Source: Streptomyces sp. cf386
Lineage (GTDB): Bacteria; Actinomycetota; Actinomycetes; Streptomycetales; Streptomycetaceae
Assembly (NCBI RefSeq): GCF_900103585.1
Contig: NZ_FNHV01000005.1
Location: 1 to 64,000 of the forward strand
Direction: 5' to 3'
DNA: 64,000 nt
Shown here in pieces: positions 1-11,292 of the stretch (the first letter of the stretch is position 1; each line of letters starts with the position of its first letter). Position numbers and translations under genes: made by a program. The notes under the pieces are model-generated. The model saw nothing but the letters and a program-made list of their open reading frames with translations, searched no databases and was not told the DNA's origin.

Positions 1-1069
1 CCCTCGACTTCGCCCTGCAGTGCTCCCCCGACCACCCCTGGGTCCACAAACACCCCGAGTGGTTCCACCACCGCCCCGACGGCACCATCGCCTACGCCGA
101 GAACCCGCCGAAGAAGTACCAGGACATCTACCCCATCGCCTTCGACGCCGACCTCGACGGCCTGACCGCCGAGACCCTGCGCGTCCTGCGGCACTGGATG
201 GACCACGGGGTGCGGATCTTCCGCGTCGACAACCCGCACACCAAGCCGGTCCTGTTCTGGCAGAAGGTGATCGCAGACATCAACCGCACCGACCCCGACG
301 TGATCTTCCTCGCGGAAGCGTTCACCCGGCCGGCGATGATGCACACCCTGGCCCAGACCGGCTTCCAGCAGTCGTACACGTACTTCACCTGGCGCAACAC
401 CAAACAGGAACTCACCGACTACCTCACCGAACTCTCCGGCGAGGCAGCCGCCTACATGCGGCCCAACTTCTTCGCCAACACCCCCGACATCCTGCACGCC
501 TACCTCCAGAACGGCGGCCGCCCCGCCTTCGAGGTCCGCGCCGTCCTCGCCGCCACCCTCTCCCCCACCTGGGGCGTCTACAGCGGCTACGAACTCTGCG
601 AGAACACCCCCCTGCGCAAGGGCAGCGAGGAATACCTCCACTCGGAGAAGTACCAACTCCGCCCCCGCGACTGGGAAACCGCCGAGCGGGAAGGCCGCAC
701 CATCACGCCCCTCATCACCACGCTCAACGCGATCCGGCGCGCGAACCCCGCGCTACGGCAGCTGCGCGATCTGCACTTCCATCACGCGGACCAGGAGGCG
801 GTGATCGCCTACTCGAAGCGGAAGGGATCGAACACGGTTCTGGTGGTCGCCAACCTCGACCCCCACCACACCCAGGAGGCCACGGTCTCGTTGGACATGC
901 CGCAACTCGGCCTGGACTGGGATGCCTCCCTGTCCGTGCACGACGAACTGACGGGTGAGACCTACCGCTGGGGCAGGACCAACTACGTACGTCTGGAGCC
1001 CGGCAGGGTGCCCGCGCACGTGCTCCATGTCCAGGCATCCCCACCGCAGATCGGAGGGTCCCCCGCGTC

Positions 1070-1073
<4 letters not shown>
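1..1073 (+). CDS. glgE: GlgE maltosyltransferase, C-terminal part (5' end outside window)
   Basis: The reading frame is open from position 3 to the stop at 1071-1073 and lacks its N-terminus. It is the C-terminal half of alpha-1,4-glucan:maltose-1-phosphate maltosyltransferase (GH13_3), which lengthens alpha-glucan with maltose 1-phosphate in the cytoplasm. Seen in the sequence: the [11 protein letters not shown] stretch at the left edge, the catalytic [13 protein letters not shown] block with the nucleophile Asp, and FLAEAFTRP with the acid/base Glu. The C-terminal beta domain follows, about 290 residues after the internal Met at 198. The stop overlaps the treS start (ATGA at 1070-1073), so translation is probably coupled. 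The order glgE-treS-mak-glgB is the known GlgE pathway arrangement of actinobacteria. Confidence 0.95.
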
Positions 1074-2788
<1,715 letters not shown>

Positions 2789-2829
2789 GCCTGAGCTTCG
2801 AGCGCGTGCCGAGGAAAGGACGGGTCACC

Positions 2830-4191
2830 ATGCAGAAGACCGCATCTCCCCGACCGGGCCGTACGGTCGACGCGAGCCCCATGGCGTCACTCGCCGGACT
2901 GCTGCGCGAGTGGCTGCCACGGCAGCGCTGGTTCGCGGGCAAGGACCGGCCCGTCACCGACCTGGCGCTGCTGTCGATGACGGAGCTGTTCCCGGGCTGT
3001 CTGCATCTGCTGGTGCACGCCGGTCACTCGGCGGTGCCCTCACCGGGCGGCACTCCCCCGGCCGGCGACTGCTACCAACTGCTGCTCGGCGTACGGCAGC
3101 AGCTGTCGCCGCGGCTCGGCCGGGCGCTCATCGGCCAGGCGGAGGAAGGGCCGCTGGCCGGTCTGACGGTCTTCGACGCGCTGCAGGACCCCCGCTCGGC
3201 CCAGCTGCTGCTGGACCGGCTGCGGCATCCGGGCGCGGCCGGTCCGCTGCGCTTCGAGGCGGACCCGTCCGCGTCGCTGCCCGCGGGGCTCGTGCCTCGG
3301 CTGCTGGACGCCGAGCAGTCCAACTCCTCGCTGGTGTACGGCGACGCGTACATCCTGAAGCTCTTCCGGCGCATCCAGCCGGGCGTCAACCCCGACCTGG
3401 AGCTGTCCGGCGCGCTGGCCGAGCAGGGCTGCCGTCGGGTACCGGCTCCCGTGGCCTGGTTCCGGACGACGCATCCCTGGGAGGCGACGCTCGGGGTGCT
3501 GCAGCCGTTCCTGCGGGACGCCTCCGACGGCTGGACCCTGGCGCTGGACGCCCTGGCCTCGGGCGGCGACTTCACGGCGGAGGCCCGTCAGCTGGGGCGG
3601 GCGACGGCGGAGGTGCACCTGGCGCTGGCGTCGGCGTTCCCCTCCCGGGCCCGCGGCGAGAACGGCCGAACGGCGGCGGCGATGACCGAGCGCCTGGAGA
3701 ACGCCGCGCACTTCGTCCCCGCGCTGCGGCCATACGTCCCCGGCCTGCGCACCGCCTTCGGCGCCCTCGCCGGCTGCGATCCCGGGCCGCCCGCCCAGCG
3801 CATCCACGGCGACCTGCATCTGGGTCAGGTGCTGCGGGCCGGCCGGGAGTGGTTCGTCATCGACTTCGAGGGTGAGCCGTCCCGCCCGCTCGCCGAGCGG
3901 CGCGGCGTCCACTCCCCGGTGCGGGACGTCGCAGGCATGCTGCGCTCCTTCGACTACGCCGCCCGGCAGCGCCGCCCGTGGCGTCCGGAGTGGGCGCGCC
4001 GCTGCCGGGAGGCCTACTGCGCGGGCTATGCCGCCGGCGCCGGGTGGGATCCGCGCAAGAAGCACGGGTTGCTGCGTGCTTATGAGACCGACCGCGCCGT
4101 GTACGAGGTGCTGTACGAGGCCCGGCACCGACCCGACTGGTTGCCCGTACCGATGGCGGCGATCGAACGCCTCGCCGTGAGAGGAGCCTGA
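2830..4191 (+). CDS. mak: Maltokinase
   Basis: 453 residues. It phosphorylates maltose to maltose 1-phosphate, the donor used by GlgE. Supported by position between treS and glgB and by a kinase-like C-lobe: [13 protein letters not shown] (catalytic loop with Asp) followed by [13 protein letters not shown] (metal-binding Asp) and the conserved [15 protein letters not shown] chose the ATG at 2830 because GAGGAAAGGA lies at 2811-2820, nine bases upstream. A TTG at 2785 overlapping the treS stop would add 15 residues but has no comparable ribosome site. The N-terminal region contains [13 protein letters not shown], typical of actinobacterial maltokinases (Pep2). Cytoplasmic. Confidence 0.93.
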   Translation: MQKTASPRPGRTVDASPMASLAGLLREWLPRQRWFAGKDRPVTDLALLSMTELFPGCLHLLVHAGHSAVPSPGGTPPAGDCYQLLLGVRQQLSPRLGRALIGQAEEGPLAGLTVFDALQDPRSAQLLLDRLRHPGAAGPLRFEADPSASLPAGLVPRLLDAEQSNSSLVYGDAYILKLFRRIQPGVNPDLELSGALAEQGCRRVPAPVAWFRTTHPWEATLGVLQPFLRDASDGWTLALDALASGGDFTAEARQLGRATAEVHLALASAFPSRARGENGRTAAAMTERLENAAHFVPALRPYVPGLRTAFGALAGCDPGPPAQRIHGDLHLGQVLRAGREWFVIDFEGEPSRPLAERRGVHSPVRDVAGMLRSFDYAARQRRPWRPEWARRCREAYCAGYAAGAGWDPRKKHGLLRAYETDRAVYEVLYEARHRPDWLPVPMAAIERLAVRGA

Positions 4192-4195
4192 CCCC

Positions 4196-6409
4196 ATGGC
4201 CCTGCACGAGACCTCGCGCCCCGAGCCGGCCGGACCTGGCCGGAGCGCCGCCGCGCCCGCACTCGATCCGGCCGACCGCGATCGCCTGCTGTCGGGCGCC
4301 CACCACGATCCGCACGCGCTGCTCGGCGCCCGTCCGGTGCCGGGCGGGATCGCCTTCCGGGCGCTGCGCCCGTTCGCGCGTGCGGTGAGCGTGGTGGTCG
4401 ACGGGGAGCGCACGGGGCTGGTCTCGGAGGGGGGCGGCCTCTTCTCCGGCGTCCTGCCACTGGACGCCGTCCCCGCGTACACGCTGCTGGTGTCGTACGC
4501 GGAGGACGGGTCCGACGAGCGTGAGGTCCAGGACCCGTACCGCTTCCTGCCCGCTCTCGGCGAGCTCGATCTGCACCTCATCCGTGAGGGACGGCACGAG
4601 GAGCTGTGGAAGGCACTCGGCGCCGAGCCCATGACCCATCAGGGCGTGACCGGCACCCGCTTCACGGTGTGGGCGCCGAACGCGCAAGGCGTGCGGGTTG
4701 CAGGGGACTTCACCTGCTGGGACGGGACGGCGTTCCCGATGCGCTCCCTCGGGGCGTCCGGGGTGTGGGAGCTGTTTCTGCCGGGCATCGGCGAGGGCAC
4801 CCGGTACAAGTTCGAGATCACCTCCCGGTACGGCGGCCGGTTCCTCAAGGCCGATCCGATGGCGCGACGCGCGGAGGTCCCGCCGGACACGGCGTCGATC
4901 GTGCATGCCTCGCACTACGAGTGGAGCGACGCGGAGTGGATGGCGCACCGGGGTGACGTCCCGGTGCACGAGGCCCCCTTCTCGGTCTACGAGGTCCACC
5001 TCCCGTCGTGGCGGCCGGGGCTGACGTACCGCCAACTCGCCGAGGAGTTGCCCGCGTACGTGGGCGGCCTCGGCTTCACCCACGTCGAGTTCATGCCGGT
5101 CGCGCACCATCCGTTCGCGGGTTCCTGGGGCTATCAGGTCACCGGCTTCTACGCGCCGACCGCGCGGCTCGGTACGCCCGACGACTTCAAGTACCTGGTG
5201 GACGCCCTGCACCAGGCCGGCATCGGCGTGATCGTGGACTGGGTGCCCGCCCATTTCCCCAAGGACGACTGGGCGCTCAGCCGCTTCGACGGGGACCCGC
5301 TGTACGAACCCGGGGACGCGCGGCGGGCCGAGCACCCGGACTGGGGGACGTTCGAGTTCGACTACGGGCGCACCGAGGTGCGCAACTTCCTCGTCGCCAA
5401 CGCCACGTACTGGTGCGAGGAGTTCCACATCGACGGGCTGCGGGTGGACGCTGTCGCCTCGATGCTCTACCTCGACTACTCGCGGGACTCCGGGCAGTGG
5501 GCGCCGAACGCGTTCGGCGGGCGGGAGGACCTGGCCGCGATGGCGTTCCTGCAGGAGATGAACGCGACCGTGTATCGGCGCAATCCGGGGGTCGTCACGA
5601 TCGCGGAGGAGTCGACCGCCTGGGGCGGGGTGACCCGGCCGACGGACAGCGGCGGGCTGGGGTTCGGGCTGAAGTGGAACATGGGGTGGATGCACGACTC
5701 GTTGCAGTACGTCGCCAAGGAGCCGGTGCACCGCAAGTACCACCACAACGAGATGACCTTCTCGATGGTGTACGCCTACAGCGAGAACTACGTCCTCCCG
5801 ATCTCCCACGACGAGGTCGTGCACGGCAAGCAGGCGCTGGTCTCCAAGATGCCCGGCGACTGGTGGCAGCGCCGCGCCAACCACCGTGCCTACCTGGGCT
5901 TCATGTGGGCCCACCCCGGCAAGCAACTGCTCTTCATGGGGCAGGAGTTCGCCCAGGGCGCCGAGTGGTCGGAGGCGCACGGTCCCGAGTGGTGGCTGCT
6001 CGATCCCGGGTACGCGTCGGCGGGCGACCATCGGGGCGTGCAGGACCTGGTGCGTGACCTCAACGCGTGCTATCGGGCGACGGGGGCCCTGTGGGAGCGG
6101 GACACCGACCCCGGTGGCTTCCAGTGGGTGCTGGGGGACGCGGCCGACGACAACGTCTTCGCCTTCCTGCGGTACGGGGCCGACGGCAGCGCGCTGCTCG
6201 CCGTCAGCAACTTCTCCCCCGTGGTCCGCCACGACTACCGCCTCTGGGCGCCGGACCATGTCAACGCCTGGCAGGAGACCCTCAACACCGACGCAGCGCG
6301 CTACGGCGGCGGCGATGTCACCAACCCCGCCCCGGTGAAGCCGGAGGACGGGCACATCCGGCTGACCCTGCCACCGCTCGCGACGGTGTGGCTGTCGCCC
6401 TGTCCTTGA
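4196..6409 (+). CDS. glgB: 1,4-alpha-glucan branching enzyme
   Basis: 737 residues, GH13_9 with an N-terminal N1/CBM48 region. It introduces alpha-1,6 branches into the linear glucan made by GlgE. Seen: an N-terminal extension (about residues 1-110), [17 protein letters not shown] marking CBM48, [25 protein letters not shown] (nucleophile Asp), TIAEESTAW (Glu acid/base) and [17 protein letters not shown] ribosome site precedes the ATG at 4196, only four bases after the mak stop, so this is the last gene of the operon. No clear terminator was seen in the next 130 bases. Confidence 0.95.
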   Translation: MALHETSRPEPAGPGRSAAAPALDPADRDRLLSGAHHDPHALLGARPVPGGIAFRALRPFARAVSVVVDGERTGLVSEGGGLFSGVLPLDAVPAYTLLVSYAEDGSDEREVQDPYRFLPALGELDLHLIREGRHEELWKALGAEPMTHQGVTGTRFTVWAPNAQGVRVAGDFTCWDGTAFPMRSLGASGVWELFLPGIGEGTRYKFEITSRYGGRFLKADPMARRAEVPPDTASIVHASHYEWSDAEWMAHRGDVPVHEAPFSVYEVHLPSWRPGLTYRQLAEELPAYVGGLGFTHVEFMPVAHHPFAGSWGYQVTGFYAPTARLGTPDDFKYLVDALHQAGIGVIVDWVPAHFPKDDWALSRFDGDPLYEPGDARRAEHPDWGTFEFDYGRTEVRNFLVANATYWCEEFHIDGLRVDAVASMLYLDYSRDSGQWAPNAFGGREDLAAMAFLQEMNATVYRRNPGVVTIAEESTAWGGVTRPTDSGGLGFGLKWNMGWMHDSLQYVAKEPVHRKYHHNEMTFSMVYAYSENYVLPISHDEVVHGKQALVSKMPGDWWQRRANHRAYLGFMWAHPGKQLLFMGQEFAQGAEWSEAHGPEWWLLDPGYASAGDHRGVQDLVRDLNACYRATGALWERDTDPGGFQWVLGDAADDNVFAFLRYGADGSALLAVSNFSPVVRHDYRLWAPDHVNAWQETLNTDAARYGGGDVTNPAPVKPEDGHIRLTLPPLATVWLSPCP

Positions 6410-6539
6410 GGCCGAGATCACCGAACGGGGTCAATTGTCAGTTCCGGGCACCGCGCGCTCTCGGCTGGGCTAGATTCGGGCACCGTTGATAACGGAACTC
6501 ATCGGTTACGTCACACCCGGTACGCACCAGGAGCAGCGC

Positions 6540-8444
6540 ATGCGCGATCTCGGCCTCGCTCCCCCGACCGTCACCACCCTGACCGGCGGGCTCGCCGACA
6601 GCGTCTTCGAGACGGCGGCCCACAATCCCACGTTGCCGTTGCTCGCACGCCGCCCCGACCCCTTCTCCACCGTCTGGGAGGAGGTGACGGCCGCTGAAAT
6701 GCGCGACGAGGTGACCGATCTGGCCAAGGGGCTGATCGCGTCCGGGATCTCGCCGGGCCATCGCGTGGCCATCATGGCGCGCACCCGGTACGAGTGGACG
6801 GTGCTCAGCCACGCGCTGTGGACGGTGGGCGCCGAGGTGGTCCCGATCTACCCGACGGCCTCGCGCGACCAGGTCGAGTGGATCCTGCGGGACGCGGAGT
6901 GCGTGGCCGTGGTGGTCGAGGACGAACAGGCCGTCATGACGGTGGGCTCGGTCTGCGGATCGCTGCCGCAACTGCGCCATGTCTGGCAGCTGGACGCGGG
7001 GGGACTGCAACAGCTTGTGGAGCGGGGTGAGTTCATTCCGCTCGCCACGGTCGAGTCGCTGCGCCGTATCGTGCTGCCGGACTCCACCGCGGTCGTCGCC
7101 TACACCTCCGGTACGACGGGCCGGCCCTTGGGCTGCGCCCTGAGTCACCGGAATCTGGCGAGCCCCTGCGACACACTCCTCACGGGCTGGGGCCACAAGG
7201 TGGTGCCGCCGGGAGGACAGGCGTCCGTGCTCGCCTTCCTGCCCTTCTCCCATGTGTACGGGCTCCTGCTGCAGACCCTGTGCATCCGCGGCGGCATGAT
7301 GATGGGCCACGAACCCGACCTGCGCGAGGAGGGACTGTCGGCTGCCCTGCGCAGCTTCAGGCCCACCTACTTCTGCGCCGTGCCGTCGATCTTCGAGAAG
7401 ATCTACAAGAACGCCCTGCGTACGGCCCAACAGGCGGGCCGGGGGGCGCTGTTCGAGCGGGCCGCCGACACCGCGCGGGACTTCGCGGCGGCACTGGAAC
7501 GGCAGCGGCTGGGCGGGGGGCCGGGGCCCGGCTTCGATCTGCGACTGCAACACGCCCTGTACGAGCGGACGGTGTACCGCAAATTCCGCGCCGCGCTGGG
7601 CGGCCGGGTGATGCTGGGGACGTCCGGCGGCTCGTCCCTGAACCGTGAACTCTCCCTCTTCTACGAGGGCGTCGGCATCTACGTGAACGACGGGTACGGG
7701 CTCACGGAGACGAGCGGCGGCGTCACGGCCCAGCCGCTGGGCCGGGAGATGTCGGGGACGGTCGGGCAGGCGCTGCCCGGCATGGACATCCGGGTGGCCG
7801 ACGACGGGGAGATCCTCGTGCGGGGGCCGTCGGTGTTCCAGGGCTACGTCCACGACGAGGCCTCGACGCGGGCGGCGCTGCGCGGCGGCTGGCTGGCCAC
7901 CGGGGACCTCGGGCGGCTGGACTCCGACGGCTATCTCACGATCACCGGGCGCAAGAAGGACGTCGTCGTCACGAGCAGCGGCAAGAGCGTCTCCCCGGCG
8001 CTCCTGGAGCAGCGGCTCAGAATGCATCCGCTGGTGCATCAGGCGGTGGTCGTGGGCGACAACCGGCCCTGTGTCGGTGCCCTGATCACCCTGGACCCGG
8101 ACTTCCTGGCGTTCTGGCGGGACTCCCTCGCGGCACGCAGCGACGCGCGGACCCGGGTGGCGCGGGAGGAGAACACGCTGCGGGAGGAGATCGCCCGGGC
8201 CGTGGCCGCCGCCAACAGCGCGGTGTCGCGGCCGGAGTCCATCCGTGTGTTCCGGGTGCTGCCCGAGCCGTTCGACGTGGCCAGCGGCTTGCTGACGCCG
8301 TCGATGAAGCTGCGCCGGGACGCGATCGTGCGGCACTACGCGCTGCAGATCGACGCGATGTACCAGGCCCGCTCGCGCGCGCCCCGGGAGCATCTGTCGG
8401 ACGAGTTCGCGCACTGGGACGACGCGGACAACGTCTTCCGCTGA
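6540..8444 (+). CDS. Long-chain fatty acid-CoA ligase (AMP-binding enzyme)
   Basis: 634 residues from ATG 6540, which has AGGAG at 6529-6533, six bases upstream; a TTG at 6486 would extend it but lacks such a site. Adenylate-forming superfamily: the phosphate-binding loop AYTSGTTGRPLG, the A5-type motif NDGYGLTETSG, and TGDLGRLDSDGYL followed by GRKKDVVVTSSGKSVSP with the hinge Asp. It should activate fatty acids to acyl-adenylate and then acyl-CoA; chain length cannot be read from sequence. No signal peptide. It lies 130 bases after glgB on the same strand but is probably a separate unit, since the spacing differs from the tight upstream operon. Confidence 0.88.
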   Translation: MRDLGLAPPTVTTLTGGLADSVFETAAHNPTLPLLARRPDPFSTVWEEVTAAEMRDEVTDLAKGLIASGISPGHRVAIMARTRYEWTVLSHALWTVGAEVVPIYPTASRDQVEWILRDAECVAVVVEDEQAVMTVGSVCGSLPQLRHVWQLDAGGLQQLVERGEFIPLATVESLRRIVLPDSTAVVAYTSGTTGRPLGCALSHRNLASPCDTLLTGWGHKVVPPGGQASVLAFLPFSHVYGLLLQTLCIRGGMMMGHEPDLREEGLSAALRSFRPTYFCAVPSIFEKIYKNALRTAQQAGRGALFERAADTARDFAAALERQRLGGGPGPGFDLRLQHALYERTVYRKFRAALGGRVMLGTSGGSSLNRELSLFYEGVGIYVNDGYGLTETSGGVTAQPLGREMSGTVGQALPGMDIRVADDGEILVRGPSVFQGYVHDEASTRAALRGGWLATGDLGRLDSDGYLTITGRKKDVVVTSSGKSVSPALLEQRLRMHPLVHQAVVVGDNRPCVGALITLDPDFLAFWRDSLAARSDARTRVAREENTLREEIARAVAAANSAVSRPESIRVFRVLPEPFDVASGLLTPSMKLRRDAIVRHYALQIDAMYQARSRAPREHLSDEFAHWDDADNVFR

Positions 8445-8450
8445 GCGCGG

Positions 8451-9002
8451 CTACTCGCCCGTGGTGAGGCGTACGACATTCGACCGCTCGCCGAGGACGA
8501 AGGCGCGGATCCGGAAGGTGGCGTGTTCGTCTCCGGGCAGGGTGGCCAGTGTCGTACCGGTGACGTCAGGATCGAGGACGGCGACGGGTTCGTACCCGGT
8601 GCCGTGCTCCTTGCGCGCCTCCAGGAGGAATCCGTCCTCGTCCGAGGAGGTGTCGGTCCAGGTGAAGCGGATGGCGTCCGGCAGTTCGGCGCGGAGCGGG
8701 CGGAACACGGGACCTCGGTAGGTCCACAGTCGGTAGAAGAACGTCGTGTCCGGCATGAGGTCGGGGTGGCGGTAACTCGACACCTGCCGGGGCAGATGGT
8801 CCAGGACGGTGTAGGGGCCCGCCTCCTCGGTCGCGAACTCCAGCATGTGGCCGGCGACTCCTGGTCGGCCGTCCGTCCAGTCGAGGTCGACGTCGGTGGG
8901 CGTCGCGAGGACACCTCGAAGGGGCTGTTCCGGGCCGGCCGTGCAGGCCGACAGCGCCAGGACCAGCGCTGCCGACGCTGCGATGCGCGCCTTTCCTCGC
9001 AT
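8451..9002 (-). CDS. Lipoprotein, two fibronectin-III-like segments
   Basis: 183 residues from the ATG at 9002. A short basic N-terminus, a hydrophobic stretch and the lipobox LALSAC make it a predicted membrane-anchored lipoprotein. The mature part has two short repeats of a beta-sandwich type with SYRHPDLMPDTTFFYRLWTYRG in the first; the pattern (value, delay, then YRL...) resembles fibronectin type III, but no enzyme motif is visible. It follows the secreted-protein gene 9013-9615 by ten bases, so the two are likely cotranscribed. An in-frame start at 9038 would overlap that gene. Function unknown; a cell-surface binding role is inference. Confidence 0.75.
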   Translation of the reverse strand: MRGKARIAASAALVLALSACTAGPEQPLRGVLATPTDVDLDWTDGRPGVAGHMLEFATEEAGPYTVLDHLPRQVSSYRHPDLMPDTTFFYRLWTYRGPVFRPLRAELPDAIRFTWTDTSSDEDGFLLEARKEHGTGYEPVAVLDPDVTGTTLATLPGDEHATFRIRAFVLGERSNVVRLTTGE

Positions 9003-9012
9003 ACGGCGACCG

Positions 9013-9615
9013 CTACTTGCGCCAGAAGCGGATGTCACTCCACTCCACGGTGGCCGGCCCGCTGCCGCTGTTGGTGCGATAGGCGCCGAACTTGTCGTAG
9101 AAGCTGCCGCCGGGGCTCGCGTAGGTGTGCTTGAGCGAGCCGTTGATGTAGGTGCGGTGCTCGACGCCGACCTGGTGGACGGTGTTGACGCGGACGGTCG
9201 CGCCGACGGTCCCGGCGTTGGAGAGCGTGGTGCCGCCGTGCACGGCGTACAGCCTGCCGCCGCGCTCCACGGCGAGCATGAAGTACGGGCCGGATCCCGA
9301 CTCGTGGAAGGTCTGCTTGAGGCTGATCCGGGTGCCGCTGAGGCTGGTGATGCGGAAGTAGCCCTCGAACTGGCGCGTTCCGCCGGTGTAGGTGGCGTAG
9401 CGCCGTTCAGCCCGTTGGTCGCCGCTCGCGGTGGAGCAGGTGAGCCGGAACGTCAGGCCGTCGACCTGGCCGCAGCCCCGCTCCTGCACGGAGTAGCCGG
9501 GCGACACGGACTGCCAGCCACCGGGCTCGACTTCGGCGAAGGCGTGTGGGGCGGCGAGCAAGGAGGTGGCGCACAGTGCGGAGGTGACGGTGAGGGTGCG
9601 CAGGCGTGCGAGCAT
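9013..9615 (-). CDS. Secreted protein with lyase-like jelly-roll fold (predicted)
   Basis: 200 residues. A Sec signal peptide is clear (hydrophobic core ending PHAFA), with the mature N-terminus near EVEPGG. AGGAGG just upstream of the ATG supports the start. The mature domain has RAERRYATY, a KQTFH strand and YDKFGAYRTNSGSG near the C-terminus. This arrangement (R-x-E-R, Q-x-x-H, K-x-G-x-Y-R) recalls the catalytic strands of polysaccharide lyases with a concanavalin-like jelly roll (PL7/PL20 type). I infer an extracellular polysaccharide lyase or binding protein; the exact family is not certain. A DasR/chitinase-type GGTCCAGACCA element lies about 63 bases upstream of the start. Confidence 0.7.
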   Translation of the reverse strand: MLARLRTLTVTSALCATSLLAAPHAFAEVEPGGWQSVSPGYSVQERGCGQVDGLTFRLTCSTASGDQRAERRYATYTGGTRQFEGYFRITSLSGTRISLKQTFHESGSGPYFMLAVERGGRLYAVHGGTTLSNAGTVGATVRVNTVHQVGVEHRTYINGSLKHTYASPGGSFYDKFGAYRTNSGSGPATVEWSDIRFWRK

Positions 9616-9675
9616 CCTGCCTCCTGTTCATCTACATGAACTCTGATCCTTGATTTAGACGAGCGAGACGGACGT

Positions 9676-9691
9676 TAGGTCCAGACCAACG
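9676..9691 (-). promoter_or_regulatory. Candidate DasR-type (dre-like) operator
   Basis: The core GGTCCAGACCA at 9678-9688 is close to the GGTCTAGACC core of DasR sites and to the direct repeats described upstream of Streptomyces chitinase genes. It lies about 63 bases upstream of the secreted lyase-like gene read leftward, a suitable place for a promoter operator. Only one copy is present, and the outer positions depart from the consensus. Confidence 0.45.
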
Positions 9692-9910
9692 AACCGTCAA
9701 GAGATCACGCGTACACGTCTTTCATCGCCGAACCGGTGTGCCCCCGCACGGGTTGGGGCAAGGTGGCTGACGACGCATTCGTCTGCCTGCTGCTCCCGGC
9801 TGGCGGAACGACCGGTGGCACGGTGGGATCGAGGCGTGCGAAGCAGCGATCCAGGGGCAGGCGAACGTCGTCGAGGCACACGGCCTGGAGCCGCAGAAGG
9901 GATGATCACC

Positions 9911-11287
9911 GTGACACGACCCAGGATCCTGGTGGTTGGCGCAGGCTTCGCCGGAGTCGGCTGTGTACGCCGGCTGGAACGCAGACTCTCCCCCGACGAG
10001 GCCGAGATCACCTTGGTGACGCCGTCCTCCTACCAGCTCTATCTGCCGCTTCTGCCCCAGGTCGCCTCCGGCGTCCTGACTCCCCAGTCGATCGCCGTCT
10101 CGCTGCGCCGCAGCCGCAGGTACCGCACCCGGATCATCCCGGGCGGCGCCATCGGCGTGGACCTCGCGGCCAAGGTCTGCGTCGTCCGCACCATCACCGA
10201 CAAGATCGTCAACGAGCCCTACGACTACATCGTGCTGGCGCCCGGCAGCATCACCCGCACCTTCGACATCCCGGGGCTCACCGACCACGCGTACGGCATG
10301 AAGACACTCGCGGAGGCTACCTACCTCCGCGACCACGTCATCTCCCAGCTCGACCTCGCCGACGCCAGCCAGGATCCCGACGAGCGCGCGGCACGGCTGC
10401 AGTTCGTGGTGGTCGGCGGCGGGTACGCGGGCACCGAGACCGCCGCGTGTCTGCAGATGCTGACGCACAACGCGGTCAAGCGCTATCCGCGGATCGATCC
10501 GAGCCTCATCAAGTGGCATCTGATCGACATCGCGCCGAGGCTGATGCCCGAGCTGGGCGAGAAACTCGGCGACGACGCGCAGAAGATCCTGCGCAAGCGG
10601 GGCATCGACATCTCCCTCGGCGTGTCCATCGCGAAGGCGGGTCCCGAGGAGGTCACCTTCACCGACGGCCGGGTGATCCCCACCCGCACGCTGATCTGGA
10701 CCGCCGGTGTCGTCGCCAGCCCGCTGATCGGCACGCTGGGCGCGGAGACGGTCCGGGGCCGACTCGCGGTCACCGCCGAGATGAACCTGCCCGGGCACGA
10801 CGGGGTGTTCGCGCTCGGCGACGCCGCCGCGGTGCCCGATGTGGCGAAGGACGAGGAGGGCGCCGTCTGCCCGCCCACCGCCCAGCACGCCATGCGCCAG
10901 GGCAAGGTCGTGGCCGACAACGTCATCGCGGCCCTGCGCGAGAAGCCGCTGCGGCCGTACAAGCACAAGGATCTCGGCCTGGTCGTCGACCTCGGCGGAC
11001 GCGACGCCGTCTCCAAGCCCATCGGCATCGAGCTGAAGGGCCTGCCCGCGATGGCCGTCGCCCGCGGCTACCACTGGTCGGCGCTGCGCACCAACGTCGC
11101 CAAGACCCGCGTCATGACGAACTGGCTGCTCAACGCCGTGGCCGGGGACGACTTCGTGCGCACCGGGTTTCTGTCCCGCAGTCCGGCCAAGCTGAAGGAC
11201 TTCGAGCTCGTCCACGCGTATCTGACGCCGGAGCAGCTGCGGGAGCAGGTCGGCGGGAAGGGCCCCGCCGAGGAGACGTCCGGCTGA
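9911..11287 (+). CDS. ndh: Type II NADH dehydrogenase (NDH-2)
   Basis: 458 residues. A non-proton-pumping NADH:quinone oxidoreductase on the inner face of the membrane. Seen: FAD-binding ILVVGAGFAGVGCVRRL at the N-terminus, the NAD site VVVGGGYAGTETAA in the middle, and GVFALGDAAAV near the C-terminal third (FAD). The GTG at 9911 has AGAAGGG ending at 9901, nine bases upstream; the ATG at 9902 is possible but sits directly on that site. The 295-base gap to the leftward gene at 9615 holds promoters for both directions. The stop lies five bases before the FUSC gene start, implying cotranscription. Confidence 0.88.
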   Translation: MTRPRILVVGAGFAGVGCVRRLERRLSPDEAEITLVTPSSYQLYLPLLPQVASGVLTPQSIAVSLRRSRRYRTRIIPGGAIGVDLAAKVCVVRTITDKIVNEPYDYIVLAPGSITRTFDIPGLTDHAYGMKTLAEATYLRDHVISQLDLADASQDPDERAARLQFVVVGGGYAGTETAACLQMLTHNAVKRYPRIDPSLIKWHLIDIAPRLMPELGEKLGDDAQKILRKRGIDISLGVSIAKAGPEEVTFTDGRVIPTRTLIWTAGVVASPLIGTLGAETVRGRLAVTAEMNLPGHDGVFALGDAAAVPDVAKDEEGAVCPPTAQHAMRQGKVVADNVIAALREKPLRPYKHKDLGLVVDLGGRDAVSKPIGIELKGLPAMAVARGYHWSALRTNVAKTRVMTNWLLNAVAGDDFVRTGFLSRSPAKLKDFELVHAYLTPEQLREQVGGKGPAEETSG

Positions 11288-11292
11288 GCGAG

